Source: JAHFUI01 sp041485905
GTDB taxonomy: Bacteria > Acidobacteriota > Vicinamibacteria > Vicinamibacterales > CAVVIG01
DNA length: 10,335 nucleotides
Assembly (NCBI GenBank): GCA_041485905.1
Contig: JBGPKK010000162.1
Span: forward strand, 1-10,335
Direction of reading: 5' to 3'
This document shows, in pieces, positions 1 to 7,153 of this stretch. The position numbers were made by a program, and so were the translations under genes. The notes under the pieces were generated by a model. The model had not been told where the DNA came from, did not search any database, and saw nothing but the letters and a program-made list of their open reading frames with translations. Numbering within the stretch: position 1 is the stretch's first letter; each line of letters begins with the position of its first letter.

Positions 1-1046
1 ACCGCGGCTTCCGCCCTCTCGCGCTCGCCCGCTCGGGCTGCGCTGAGGATGTTGGGCACGGCGTAGTTGCCCTCGTGACACGCGAATTCGAACACCGGCT
101 CGCGGTCGTTCATCGTCAGCGGCATCGCAAACGTCCAGCGCCTCGTCCACGTCGATGGGTCGTCCACGGTGACGGCCCAGTCGATCCGGTCGGCCGCCTT
201 GCGCGTGAAGCGCTCGATGAGGTGCAGCGTGGCGGCGTTGGCGTTTCTGTACGTGCTCCGGTCCTTGAAATTAGTCGTCTCGATCACGAGCGTGTCGCCT
301 TCCCAGTGGCCGCGCGCGTCGCCCATGTCCAACTGAATGCCTGTGCCGACGTGCGGGCGGCCGTCCAGCGGAATCACGCGCACGTCGTGAATCAGCTCGT
401 ATCGGATGACGACAAACCCTGGCGCCTGGACGATCTGATAGGAATTGCCCAGGATGTGCGGCATCATCGCGCCGGGAAGCCCGCGCGTGACGCACCGCTC
501 CCACAGAGTGAAATCCTCCTGGCCGTTGAACGGACCGTCGCTGAAGCTGCCGCCGGTTCGCCGCCGCTGATTGAGGATGCCGTTGATCCCGGTGTCGAGC
601 AACGAGTCGGGCGGGCCGATACGTCGCGCGGCCTCAGGTGTCATCGGCGGGATCCTGCCGTCGGGCGGATCGACAACCAGCCATGCGCGGCTGCCCTTCG
701 TCACTTCGAGGATGTCGCGAAATTGCATCGGCCCGACGCCGGCCGGGCGCTCGACGACCTGCTTCTGACGCTTCTCGAGGATGCCGGCCAATTCCGCGCC
801 CGCCACGTCCTCGACCCTGCGTCCCACGAATTCCTCAGGCCGTTCGAGCGGCGTGCCCTGTTCGTACTTGTTCGTGTAATTGCCCTGCAGGTTGGGATCG
901 CCCCACGGCGTGCGCGGCGTCACATACGGCCTGCCTGGCTTTGCCGGAGTCTTCGGCGGTTCCTGAGCAGCGACCGGCACGGACGAAGGCGAGATGGCCG
1001 CGATCACCATCGTGAGCGCGCCCATCGTGAACAGCCGCTTGCTCAT
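1..1046 (-). CDS. Conserved exported protein of unknown function, 3' end cut by window edge
   Basis: The minus-strand frame is open from 1046 to the window edge, about 348 codons without a stop. The N-terminus (MSKRLFTMGALTMVIAAIS, then a VAAQ site near residues 25-28) looks like a Sec signal peptide, so the mature protein is probably periplasmic. Visible features include a TPWGDPNLQGNY stretch near residue 50, RGHWEGDTLVIETTNF in the second half and FEFACHEGNYAVPNIL near the C-terminus. I associate this pattern with a family of exported proteins abundant in Acidobacteriota that has no assigned function. In family members the HEGNY motif lies close to the C-terminus, so probably little is missing. 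Two ATGs are adjacent at 1049 and 1046. The second is preferred because the upstream AGGGAG then has a 6-nt spacing. It begins 44 nt after the receptor-like gene stop and is probably its operon partner. Confidence 0.8.
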   Translation of the reverse strand, partial: MSKRLFTMGALTMVIAAISPSSVPVAAQEPPKTPAKPGRPYVTPRTPWGDPNLQGNYTNKYEQGTPLERPEEFVGRRVEDVAGAELAGILEKRQKQVVERPAGVGPMQFRDILEVTKGSRAWLVVDPPDGRIPPMTPEAARRIGPPDSLLDTGINGILNQRRRTGGSFSDGPFNGQEDFTLWERCVTRGLPGAMMPHILGNSYQIVQAPGFVVIRYELIHDVRVIPLDGRPHVGTGIQLDMGDARGHWEGDTLVIETTNFKDRSTYRNANAATLHLIERFTRKAADRIDWAVTVDDPSTWTRRWTFAMPLTMNDREPVFEFACHEGNYAVPNILSAARAGERERAEAA

Positions 1047-1090
1047 CATGTTCTCCCTTTCTCGCGGACCCGGTCGACGCCGTCGAGCCG

Positions 1091-3532
1091 CTACCGCTCG
1101 AAGCGTATTTGAATGCGGAACTGGCGGTACTCGGAGTTGTAGAACGACCCGAACGCCGGCGAACTGAGGTTCGACTGCACATCGGTGGGCAGGAACGAAT
1201 CCAGAGCGTTCCACACCCGCACGCCGATCCAGGGCTGGAACTTGAGGATCTTGAAACGACGCTCGAGGCCCACCTCGAGGCGTAGATAGGCGGGGAACCG
1301 CGCGCTGTTGCGCGGTCCGACGAAGTCGAGCGTGTCGTTCACGGCGGAATACGGGAGCCCGCTGCGCCAATCGAAGATGCCCAGCACAAGCCATCGAGGC
1401 GTCGGCATCAGACGGCCGCGCGCCAGCAGGCGGTTGGGCACGTCGGTATTGGCCGGCGCGTATTCGTTCACGCCAACGACCGGCCAGAGAATCGTATCGA
1501 AGTAGTTCGTCAGCGTATTCAGGTCGGCGCGCGCCGCCGAACGCGCGTAGGTCACATGGAAGTCCGCGGTCGGGTTGTGTGTGAAGACGAGCGTCACGTC
1601 GGCCTCGCGGTAGGTCGAGCGACCGGTGCTCGAGAGCAGAACCTGACCGGCCCCTCCGGTCTGCAGCGGATCGACGATCAGCTCGTGGCTCCCACTCCGT
1701 TCAATGGCGCCGACGTGAAGCGACCACAGCTTGTTGAACCGATGGTCGTAGCTGATGTCCCACGTCCGGCTGCGCGGCGTTTCGAGGGTTGCGGCGACGT
1801 GCACGAACGTGACGGGCGGTCCGAGCGGTGTGACGCCGTCGCCCGCAAAGCGCGCGTCGACAAGGCCCTCGAACTCGTCGAAGGTGCCGGCCGTCGACGG
1901 CGTGCGCTCGTAAAACAGGCCGAATCCGCCGCGCAGAATCGCGGTGCCCGAGTCGTTGAGCCGCAGGGCCGCGCCGACGCGCGGCGTTACGTTGAGCCGC
2001 CCGGCGACGCCGTCGCGATCGAGCCGTCCGCCGAACTCAGCGGACCAGCGCGTGTTGGGTTGAAAGCGATCCTGCGCGAAGAGCGCGACATCCGTGCTGC
2101 CGATGGCCTGCACCGTCGGTCCCGAGAAATCGAGCCGGCGCGCCAGCGTCCCGTCGACGCGCTCGATCAGCACCGGCCGGCTCTTGCTCGCGCCGTTGTA
2201 CTGACTGCGCAGCAGGTCGATGCCCACCTTGAACAGATGCAGTCCGACGGGACCGTTCCGCGACCAGGACACCGATTCGATCACCTGATACGTGCCGGTG
2301 TCGCGGTGCTGCTGGTTGAAGAAGTTGCCGAGGGTCGTCTGCGGCTGCAGGCGCATCGGCGCCGAGCCGTGCGGGACGATGTCGGTCCGGTAGTCGTGCG
2401 TCTGCACTGTGGTTTCGCTCAAGACCGTGTCGGTCCAGATCGCGCGTTCGGTGACAGCCATCTCGGTCGCGTGCGCGTGCAGATCGACGGTCGCGTCGAG
2501 CGGCGTGAATGTGCCCAGCGTGGCCGAATCGAAGACGCTCGGGAAGACTCCACCGGTCGCGACGAGGGCATGCCGCGCCGACAGGTTTGCGTCGACGCGC
2601 GTAAACGAGCTGAACCACTTCGAGATGCGCAACTGATCCTGGGGAAGGCTCGGGACGTCGGCGGCGCCGTAACGGTATTGCGCGGTCTGCTCGAGAAACA
2701 GCCGCCCTTTGATGATCGGTCCTCCCGCTTCGATCCGCGGCGCCCACCACCCGACGCCGAGAAGGTCGAGCGGGTTGCCCCGCGCGGCACGGAACGTCGG
2801 GTCGATGTTGTTGAGCCGGACTTTCCACTCGTCGCCCGCGCGTCTGGTCTGAATGACGACGAGTCCCGACGAAAAGCGGCCGTACTCGACCGCGTACGGA
2901 TTCGGCAGCACCGCGACCGAATCGATCGCATCGTCGGGAAGCGACACCTGCGTGAGACCCGTCGAGGGATCGACGAGCGTGCCGGGGCCGAGCTGGACGC
3001 CGGCCTGGCTGGGACGGCCGCCTTTGATGCTGACGCCGCCCGGCACTTCGATGATGCTGGCGAGCAGGCGGAGCGAGGCCTGAAGTCCGCCGGAGGGCGC
3101 AAATTGGTCGAGTTCTTGACTGCTGATCGTTTCGCTCGGCGCCAGTGTCCCGGCGTTCAATCCCGTGGGCTCGGCGGTCACCTCGACGGTTTGCGAAATG
3201 GCGGCGATCGGAAGATCGAGTGATAACTCCGTCGTCTTTCCAGCGGTGACGTCCGCGTCAGCCTTAGCCGTGTCGAATCCAGCCAACACGGCGGAGACAC
3301 GGTATTTGCCTGGCGGAAGATTGGGGACGCTGAAGTGGCCGTCCTCTCCGCAGACCACTTGAGCGACCTGTCGATCGGACGTGTCATTCACCGTCACTTG
3401 GGCGCCGGCCAGACGCAGGGCTCCAGCCTGCGTCGTGACGAATCCCTGGATGTCGCCGGTGTTAGGCCCCTGGGCCGAGCCGGAGAGGCCCGAAAATAGC
3501 CAGCAGACAGCGAGAAAAATGATTGATCGCAC
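1091..3532 (-). CDS. TonB-dependent receptor-like outer-membrane protein with N-terminal carboxypeptidase-regulatory-like domain
   Basis: This 813-residue protein probably forms an outer-membrane beta-barrel for uptake of an unknown substrate. A signal peptide (residues 1 to about 21, ending GSAQ) is followed by a CarboxypepD_reg/Cna-B-like fold at about 25-110 (GDIQGFVTTQAG, then NLPPGKYRVSAVLAGFDTA). A plug-like region at about 115-230 carries VSIKGGRPSQAGVQL and AVEYGRFSSGLVVIQT. The rest has the alternating aromatic pattern of barrel strands. The layout matches the Oar-like or large TonB-receptor family of Acidobacteriota, though 813 residues is short compared with the 1000 or more often seen. 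I see no clear TonB box. The C-terminus ends IQIRFER rather than in a terminal aromatic residue. The start is GTG at 3530-3532; an in-frame TAG lies just upstream, and a GAGGG about 10 nt before the GTG could serve as ribosome binding site. It lies 71 nt downstream of the PAP2 gene. Confidence 0.85.
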   Translation of the reverse strand: MRSIIFLAVCWLFSGLSGSAQGPNTGDIQGFVTTQAGALRLAGAQVTVNDTSDRQVAQVVCGEDGHFSVPNLPPGKYRVSAVLAGFDTAKADADVTAGKTTELSLDLPIAAISQTVEVTAEPTGLNAGTLAPSETISSQELDQFAPSGGLQASLRLLASIIEVPGGVSIKGGRPSQAGVQLGPGTLVDPSTGLTQVSLPDDAIDSVAVLPNPYAVEYGRFSSGLVVIQTRRAGDEWKVRLNNIDPTFRAARGNPLDLLGVGWWAPRIEAGGPIIKGRLFLEQTAQYRYGAADVPSLPQDQLRISKWFSSFTRVDANLSARHALVATGGVFPSVFDSATLGTFTPLDATVDLHAHATEMAVTERAIWTDTVLSETTVQTHDYRTDIVPHGSAPMRLQPQTTLGNFFNQQHRDTGTYQVIESVSWSRNGPVGLHLFKVGIDLLRSQYNGASKSRPVLIERVDGTLARRLDFSGPTVQAIGSTDVALFAQDRFQPNTRWSAEFGGRLDRDGVAGRLNVTPRVGAALRLNDSGTAILRGGFGLFYERTPSTAGTFDEFEGLVDARFAGDGVTPLGPPVTFVHVAATLETPRSRTWDISYDHRFNKLWSLHVGAIERSGSHELIVDPLQTGGAGQVLLSSTGRSTYREADVTLVFTHNPTADFHVTYARSAARADLNTLTNYFDTILWPVVGVNEYAPANTDVPNRLLARGRLMPTPRWLVLGIFDWRSGLPYSAVNDTLDFVGPRNSARFPAYLRLEVGLERRFKILKFQPWIGVRVWNALDSFLPTDVQSNLSSPAFGSFYNSEYRQFRIQIRFER

Positions 3533-3603
3533 AGTCTCGGGAACCCTCTATCGTCGCGTGACCGGACCATTCTGTCCAGCTTTACCGGGGCGCCCTGCGC
3601 AAG

Positions 3604-4398
3604 TCAGATGCCGTAGATCGTGACGGCGGCCCACACTCCGCCGGCAAGCACAGCGCCGGCGAGCACGTCGACGGCGTAGTGGTAACGCCCGACGATACAC
3701 GCCACGCTGACGCTCGCGGCCAGCACGAGGAGTATCGCGCCGGTCAGCGGCATGGCGGCGATGACCGCTAGCCCGGCGGCGAGCGAGACGGCGACGTGGC
3801 CGCTTGGGAATGTATTCACGCGAATCGTGGCGTGTCGAACCATGTAGGAGGCGAGACGACGCACAGATGTGTCTGCGAGCACCGGCGTTTGCTCGAGCAT
3901 CCAGGGGGGCCGCGTCTGAAACACGCTGAGCGGCGCGAACGCGCCGAGGTCAGCGGCGAGCACCATGGTCCAGTAGTGGTTCGCGAGCCTCGCGTGTCCG
4001 GTCACCGCCAGCGCGGCAAAACCGCCGGGCAACAGGAGGAAGCAAGACATGTAAACGATGTCGAGATACGAGACGAGCCACCCCGGCCAGCGGGCGAAAC
4101 GTCTCGTCGGATCGCCGAGCAGTCTACGGTCCCATGCGCGCAGCCACGATTCGAGCGCTCCGGACGGTCCGACGAAGAGGCGGCCGGTCAGGTAGTAGCC
4201 AACCGTGACGTACAGCAACGGCGTCCAATCACGCACCATCGGTGGCGCCCACATGGCGACGGCCTGAATCGCGGTCGCCAGCGCGACCGATACGCCGGTC
4301 ACGAACAGACGCCGTGACGCGAGAAGTGGCCGCAGCCAGCAGACGGTCGCCAGGTACACGAAGTAAAGAAATGCAATCCATTCCGACGAGCGCACCAA
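3604..4398 (-). CDS. PAP2-superfamily membrane phosphatase
   Basis: This 264-residue polytopic membrane protein is a likely lipid phosphatase or phosphotransferase acting on phosphorylated lipids such as phosphatidate or undecaprenyl pyrophosphate; the substrate is not readable from the sequence. About six hydrophobic segments are visible (near residues 6-22, 31-50, 59-75, 108-133, 143-160, and several in 199-262). The second PAP2 motif is FPSGH at 197-201. The third appears as R238, H240 and D244 in GRYHYAVD, the compact form of the R/H/x3/D active site. The classical first KxxxxxxRP motif is not obvious; RPP near 163 may stand in for it. An in-frame TAA lies 6-8 nt upstream, so translation must begin at TTG (4396-4398) or GTG (4393-4395). 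GTG has the better spacing from the GAGGTAAGG upstream. The gene is divergent from the beta-propeller gene and may head an operon with the receptor-like gene. Confidence 0.83.
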   Translation of the reverse strand: MVRSSEWIAFLYFVYLATVCWLRPLLASRRLFVTGVSVALATAIQAVAMWAPPMVRDWTPLLYVTVGYYLTGRLFVGPSGALESWLRAWDRRLLGDPTRRFARWPGWLVSYLDIVYMSCFLLLPGGFAALAVTGHARLANHYWTMVLAADLGAFAPLSVFQTRPPWMLEQTPVLADTSVRRLASYMVRHATIRVNTFPSGHVAVSLAAGLAVIAAMPLTGAILLVLAASVSVACIVGRYHYAVDVLAGAVLAGGVWAAVTIYGI

Positions 4399-4502
4399 CG
4401 AACCTTACCTCAACTTCCGAGACGAAACGCCGGAACAGGCCGAGATCGCCGGGATCGAGGCGGAGCGGGACAAATCTGCGTGAACGCTCGGGCGTCCATA
4501 GG

Positions 4503-4510
4503 TATAGAAT
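4503..4510 (+). promoter_or_regulatory. Candidate -10 element for the beta-propeller gene
   Basis: TATAGAAT contains a TAGAAT hexamer (4505-4510) matching TANAAT. It lies in the 134-bp divergent gap between the PAP2 and beta-propeller genes. Transcription from it would give a short leader of about 16 nt that still includes the ribosome binding site. The -35 region (TGAACG near 4481-4486) is weak, so this call rests on the -10 and its position. Confidence 0.4.
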
Positions 4511-4519
4511 CCACCCGGT

Positions 4520-4525
4520 AAGGAG
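4520..4525 (+). promoter_or_regulatory. Ribosome binding site fixing the beta-propeller start
   Basis: AAGGAG lies 7 nt before the ATG at 4533. The frame is open far upstream (to about 4242), so this site together with the signal peptide at 4533 decides the true start. Confidence 0.75.
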
Positions 4526-4532
4526 AATTCCC

Positions 4533-5561
4533 ATGCGACGATTCTGTGTAGTGATGCTTGCGCTCGCGACGATGGCCGTCTCTATCGGACTGGCCCAACA
4601 GGCGGCTTACAAAGTGGTCAAGACCGCCAAGGTCGGCGGCGTCGGGGGCTTCGACTATGTCTATGCCGATGCCGCCGGGCGCCGTTTGTACATTCCGCGC
4701 AGCGGGGCGATGGCCCGCGTGACGGTCTTCAACCTCGATACGCTCGCACCGGCCGGCGAGATCGCCATGGCCAATGCGCGCGGTGCGGCGGTGGATCCGA
4801 AGTCCAGCCACGGGTTCTCGAGCAGCAAGCCGGTGGTGATGTGGGACACCAAGACCCTTGCGACCATCAAGACGATCGACGTGCAGGGGAATCCGGACGG
4901 CATTTTGTTCGACCCGTTCAATCAGCGTGTCTGGGTGTTCAGTCATGCCCAGCCGCACGCGACGATCATCGACGCGAAAGACGGCTCAGTGGTGGGTACG
5001 ATCCCCGACCTGGGCGGCGCGCCGGAGCAGGCCGTGACCGACAGCAACGGTCATCTGTATGTGGACATCGAAGACAAGGACAATGTCGCCGTCGTTGACG
5101 CCAAGATGCTTCAGGTGACGGCTCACTACGATTTGTCGAGCAAGGGCAAGACGCCCGCCGGGCTGGCATTCGACGTCAAGAATCACATCCTCTTCGCCGC
5201 ATGCCGCAACCCGGCGATGATGGTGATTCTCAATGCCGACACTGGAAACATCATCACGACGTTGCCGATCGGCACGGGCGTTGACGGCGCCTTCTTCAAT
5301 CCGGCGACGATGGAAACCTTCAGTTCGCAGGGTGACGGCACGCTGACGGTCATCAAGGAAAACAGCCCGACCAGTTTCGTCGTGGAGCAGACGGTCCAAA
5401 CGATACCGAGCGCGAAAACGTTGACGCTCGACAGCAAGACGAATCAGATCTACCTGATCGGCGCCGAGTACAGTGCGCCGGCCACGCCGCCTCCCGGGGG
5501 CCGCGCCGGCCGAGGGCAACTGGTGCCGGATTCATTCACGATTCTCGTCGTCGGCAAATAG
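4533..5561 (+). CDS. Exported YVTN/YncE-type beta-propeller protein
   Basis: This 342-residue protein begins with a signal peptide (MRRFCVVMLALATMAVSIGL, cleavage near AQQ) and is therefore probably periplasmic or surface-exposed. The mature part shows repeated blades with recurring DxxxxRLYIPR, FDPFNQRVWVFS, DSNGHLYVDIEDKDNVAVVDA, FDVKNHILFAACRN and DSKTNQIYLIG elements. This is the repeat pattern of the YncE/YVTN seven-bladed propeller family. Such folds act as binding scaffolds; no catalytic residues are recognisable and the ligand is unknown. Near the C-terminus a Pro/Gly-rich insert (TPPPGGRAGRG) lies in the last blade. The start is set by AAGGAG 7 nt upstream and by the signal peptide. 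The gene is immediately followed by a 9-bp repeat array, and I see no T-rich terminator there. Confidence 0.85.
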   Translation: MRRFCVVMLALATMAVSIGLAQQAAYKVVKTAKVGGVGGFDYVYADAAGRRLYIPRSGAMARVTVFNLDTLAPAGEIAMANARGAAVDPKSSHGFSSSKPVVMWDTKTLATIKTIDVQGNPDGILFDPFNQRVWVFSHAQPHATIIDAKDGSVVGTIPDLGGAPEQAVTDSNGHLYVDIEDKDNVAVVDAKMLQVTAHYDLSSKGKTPAGLAFDVKNHILFAACRNPAMMVILNADTGNIITTLPIGTGVDGAFFNPATMETFSSQGDGTLTVIKENSPTSFVVEQTVQTIPSAKTLTLDSKTNQIYLIGAEYSAPATPPPGGRAGRGQLVPDSFTILVVGK

Positions 5562-5562
5562 C

Positions 5563-5625
5563 GGTCAGGTAGGTCAGGTAGGTCAGGTAGGTCAGGTGGG
5601 TGAGATGGGTCGGGTGGGTCAGGCG
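5563..5625 (+). repeat. Tandem array of seven 9-bp units, consensus GGTCAGGTR
   Basis: The first three units are identical (GGTCAGGTA), the fourth ends in G, and the remaining three have diverged (GGTGAGATG, GGTCGGGTG, GGTCAGGCG). The array begins 1 nt after the beta-propeller stop codon. Because the unit length is a multiple of three, the array reads as an uninterrupted Gln-Val-Gly repeat in the frame of the following gene. That gene's most likely ATG (5605) lies inside the fifth unit. Confidence 0.9.
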
Positions 5626-5650
5626 GGCACCTTACCCGACCCACCTGACC
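5590..5650 (+). repeat. Inverted repeat: array units face a reverse-complement copy
   Basis: The segment at 5635-5650 (CCCGACCCACCTGACC) is the exact reverse complement of array sequence GGTCAGGTGGGT (5590-5601) joined to CGGG (5611-5614), with one 9-bp unit (5602-5610) left over on the array side. An RNA hairpin or DNA cruciform with a one-unit bulge is therefore possible. The 8-bp core GGGTCGGG (5607-5614) with CCCGACCC (5635-5642) pairs perfectly. No T-run follows, so it is not a standard intrinsic terminator. Confidence 0.65.
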
Positions 5651-6723
5651 GAGATGCTTCACTGCCTCGCACTCTGACGGCCAATCGCGGCGATGCGGGG
5701 CTGCGGCTCGACCTTGTCCTCCGCCGGCACCTGACCGACGTCGATACCGCCACGCGCACCCGCGTCCAGACATGGATCGAGAACGGACAGGTGACGGTGA
5801 ACGGCGCGCCTGTCCGCCGGGTGGCCGCACGCGCTCGGCTGGGCGATGTCGTGACGGTCGCCATTCCTCTCAGTGACACCGCGCCCCGCCGCGCAATGAC
5901 GGCTGAAAACGTGAGGCTGGACGTCCTGTTTGAAGACGCCTATCTGCTCGCCCTCAACAAGCCGGCCGGCATGGTCGCGCACCCGACGTACAAACATGCG
6001 CACGGCACTCTGATGAACGCGCTGCTCTGGCATGCGCGTGGGTGGCCTGATGGTCAGCGCCCATCTCTGGTCGGTCGTCTCGACAAGGGCACGTCGGGAA
6101 TCGTCGTCGTCGCCAAGGGTGCGGCGGTCCATGCCGCGCTGCAGCGCGCGTTGGCATCGAGTGCCCCGGCCTTCGCCGAAGGCTTCGGCGGGACAGGCAG
6201 CGAGAAAGATTATCTGGCGGTGGTCTACGGGCGCGTGAACGTAGCCCGCGGAAATATCGACCTGCGGCTCTGCAAAGATCGCAACGACCGCCGAAGGGTC
6301 GTCGCGTCGGTGGACGTTGGCGCGCGCAGCCTCACGAAATTTATCCGGATCGCGCGCGTGGCCGCGCCGCGCGCGGGACTGTCGCTCTTGCACTGCCGGT
6401 TGACGACGGGCCGTACCCACCAGATCCGGGTCCACCTGGCGGCGCGCGGCTGGCCGCTGGTCGGCGATCCAGCGTACGGCGAACCGCGCTGGTCGCACAT
6501 CGTCGATGCCACTCTTGCCGCCGCGCTGCAGGCGTTTGGGCGGCAGGCGCTCCACGCGTGGCGCGTCGCTTTCACGCATCCCTTCACGCAGGAGCGGTTG
6601 CTCGTCGAAGCTCCCGTACCGCCAGATCTCGATGGCCTGCTCACCGTTTCTGGACTCTCACCGTTGTGGCGGTCGGCGCGATTGTCGTTGGAAGGCGCTC
6701 GGCGGAAAGCTCAGACCCACTGA
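5605..6723 (+). CDS. RluA-family pseudouridine synthase with N-terminal S4 domain
   Basis: This enzyme isomerises specific uridines of ribosomal RNA to pseudouridine in the cytoplasm. From the ATG at 5605 it has 372 residues. An S4 RNA-binding domain spans about residues 33-90 (RLDLVLRRHL, GQVTVNGAPVRR). The catalytic domain contains LALNKPAGMVAHP and the motif GRLDKGTSGIVVVAK with catalytic Asp about 160. Further on are KDYLAVVYG and LTTGRTHQIRVHLAARGWPLVGDPAYG. The usual HRLD reads GRLD here. An extra segment around SSAPAFAEGFGGTGS (6157-6201) coincides with a palindromic DNA repeat. The start is uncertain: the frame is open from 5473, and 5605 is the only in-frame ATG before the S4 domain; GTG at 5614 is an alternative. 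AGGTGGG of the repeat could serve as ribosome binding site. The exact rRNA target cannot be told from sequence. Confidence 0.88.
   Translation: MGRVGQAGTLPDPPDRDASLPRTLTANRGDAGLRLDLVLRRHLTDVDTATRTRVQTWIENGQVTVNGAPVRRVAARARLGDVVTVAIPLSDTAPRRAMTAENVRLDVLFEDAYLLALNKPAGMVAHPTYKHAHGTLMNALLWHARGWPDGQRPSLVGRLDKGTSGIVVVAKGAAVHAALQRALASSAPAFAEGFGGTGSEKDYLAVVYGRVNVARGNIDLRLCKDRNDRRRVVASVDVGARSLTKFIRIARVAAPRAGLSLLHCRLTTGRTHQIRVHLAARGWPLVGDPAYGEPRWSHIVDATLAAALQAFGRQALHAWRVAFTHPFTQERLLVEAPVPPDLDGLLTVSGLSPLWRSARLSLEGARRKAQTH
6169..6189 (+). repeat. Overlapping perfect palindromes inside the pseudouridine synthase gene
   Basis: GCCTTCGCCGAAGGC (6169-6183) and GCCGAAGGCTTCGGC (6175-6189) are each 7-bp inverted repeats around one central base, and they overlap. 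They are in frame and encode AFAEGFG within a segment that has no counterpart in the usual RluA domain just before the KxYxAxVxG motif. This looks like a small palindromic element carried inside a coding gene. Confidence 0.6.
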
Positions 6724-7061
6724 GGCGGCGGGGTGATGGTTTCCTGCGGAGTCGCACCGGGGTCTGGACGACCTGACCCTTCGAGCCGGCTGACGGCGCG
6801 GACGGCCATGTCGTGATCGCAGAGAATCTGGCACGACAGTCTGACGCCGGTTAGGCCTTTCTCGGCGAGCCGTTCTTTCTCGGCGGCTGTGTGATTCGCC
6901 GGTTCCCCCTCGATGAACTCAACGCGGCAGGTGGTGCACCGTGCGTTCCCGCCGCACGCGTGCATGATATCGACCTTGGCGTCCTGCTCGATGGCGAGCA
7001 CCAGGCGCTTCCCTTCGGGTACTTCGAACGCTCCATATCCATCGACGATCAGTTTCGGCAT
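6711..7061 (-). CDS. 2Fe-2S ferredoxin, adrenodoxin/plant-type fold
   Basis: This 116-residue soluble electron carrier has cluster ligands Cys36, Cys42 and Cys45 in CGGNARCTTC (C-x5-C-x2-C) and probably Cys77 in RLSCQ. This spacing is the adrenodoxin-like variant. Cys81 is extra, like the non-ligand Cys near the fourth ligand of adrenodoxin. The N-terminus (MPKLIVDGYGAFEVPEGKRL) forms the expected first hairpin, and a Pro-rich tail of about 20 residues ends the protein. The redox partner is unknown; the gene stands alone between a pseudouridine synthase and a transporter. There is no good ribosome binding site before the ATG at 7061. A TACAAT hexamer (7068-7073 on this strand) lies about 6 nt upstream, which suggests a leaderless or nearly leaderless transcript. 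Its 3' end overlaps the convergent pseudouridine synthase gene by 13 bp. Confidence 0.87.
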   Translation of the reverse strand: MPKLIVDGYGAFEVPEGKRLVLAIEQDAKVDIMHACGGNARCTTCRVEFIEGEPANHTAAEKERLAEKGLTGVRLSCQILCDHDMAVRAVSRLEGSGRPDPGATPQETITPPPQWV

Positions 7062-7096
7062 GCCTGCATTGTACGGTGTCTGACCATTGCAGGCAT
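7060..7096. promoter_or_regulatory. 9-bp perfect inverted repeat in divergent intergenic region, candidate operator
   Basis: ATGCCTGCA (7060-7068) and TGCAGGCAT (7088-7096) are exact reverse complements separated by 19 nt. The left arm overlaps the ferredoxin start codon and touches its putative TACAAT -10. The right arm lies upstream of the transporter's TAGAAT. A regulator bound here could act on both divergent genes, but no regulator gene lies nearby. Confidence 0.4.
7068..7073 (-). promoter_or_regulatory. Candidate -10 (TACAAT) for the ferredoxin gene
   Basis: TACAAT on the minus strand ends 6 nt before the ATG, so initiation would fall at or next to the start codon. No convincing -35 hexamer is visible. 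Confidence 0.35.
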
Positions 7097-7111
7097 TGCG
7101 TGGCGCGCCGT

Positions 7112-7117
7112 TAGAAT
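7112..7117 (+). promoter_or_regulatory. Candidate -10 (TAGAAT) for the MFS transporter gene
   Basis: TAGAAT lies 36 nt before the ATG at 7154 and matches the hexamer found before the beta-propeller gene at 4505. TTGCAG (7087-7092) upstream is a possible -35, though the 19-bp spacing is long. Confidence 0.35.
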
Positions 7118-7153
7118 AGGGATCGCGGCCACCCGCCCCGTCCGCTCTTCAAC

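Noticed and set aside
75..1112. 345-codon plus-strand open frame over the first gene
   Set aside because: The minus-strand reading has a signal peptide, a ribosome binding site and coherent family sequence; the plus frame is an Arg/His-rich shadow.
1556..3223. 555-codon plus-strand open frame inside the receptor-like gene
   Set aside because: It is antisense to a clear outer-membrane receptor-like protein. Its translation is low-complexity, rich in Arg, Asp and Ala, with no domain.
3533..3603. Promoter or terminator between the PAP2 and receptor-like genes
   Set aside because: There is a GGGCGCCC palindrome and a CAGAAT on the minus strand, but neither has the companion elements needed to support a call.
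5563..5625. CRISPR array
   Set aside because: The 9-bp units are contiguous with no spacers, and no cas genes are present.
5635..5650. Intrinsic terminator after the beta-propeller gene
   Set aside because: The stem is GC-rich but no T-tract follows, and it lies within the likely coding region of the next gene.
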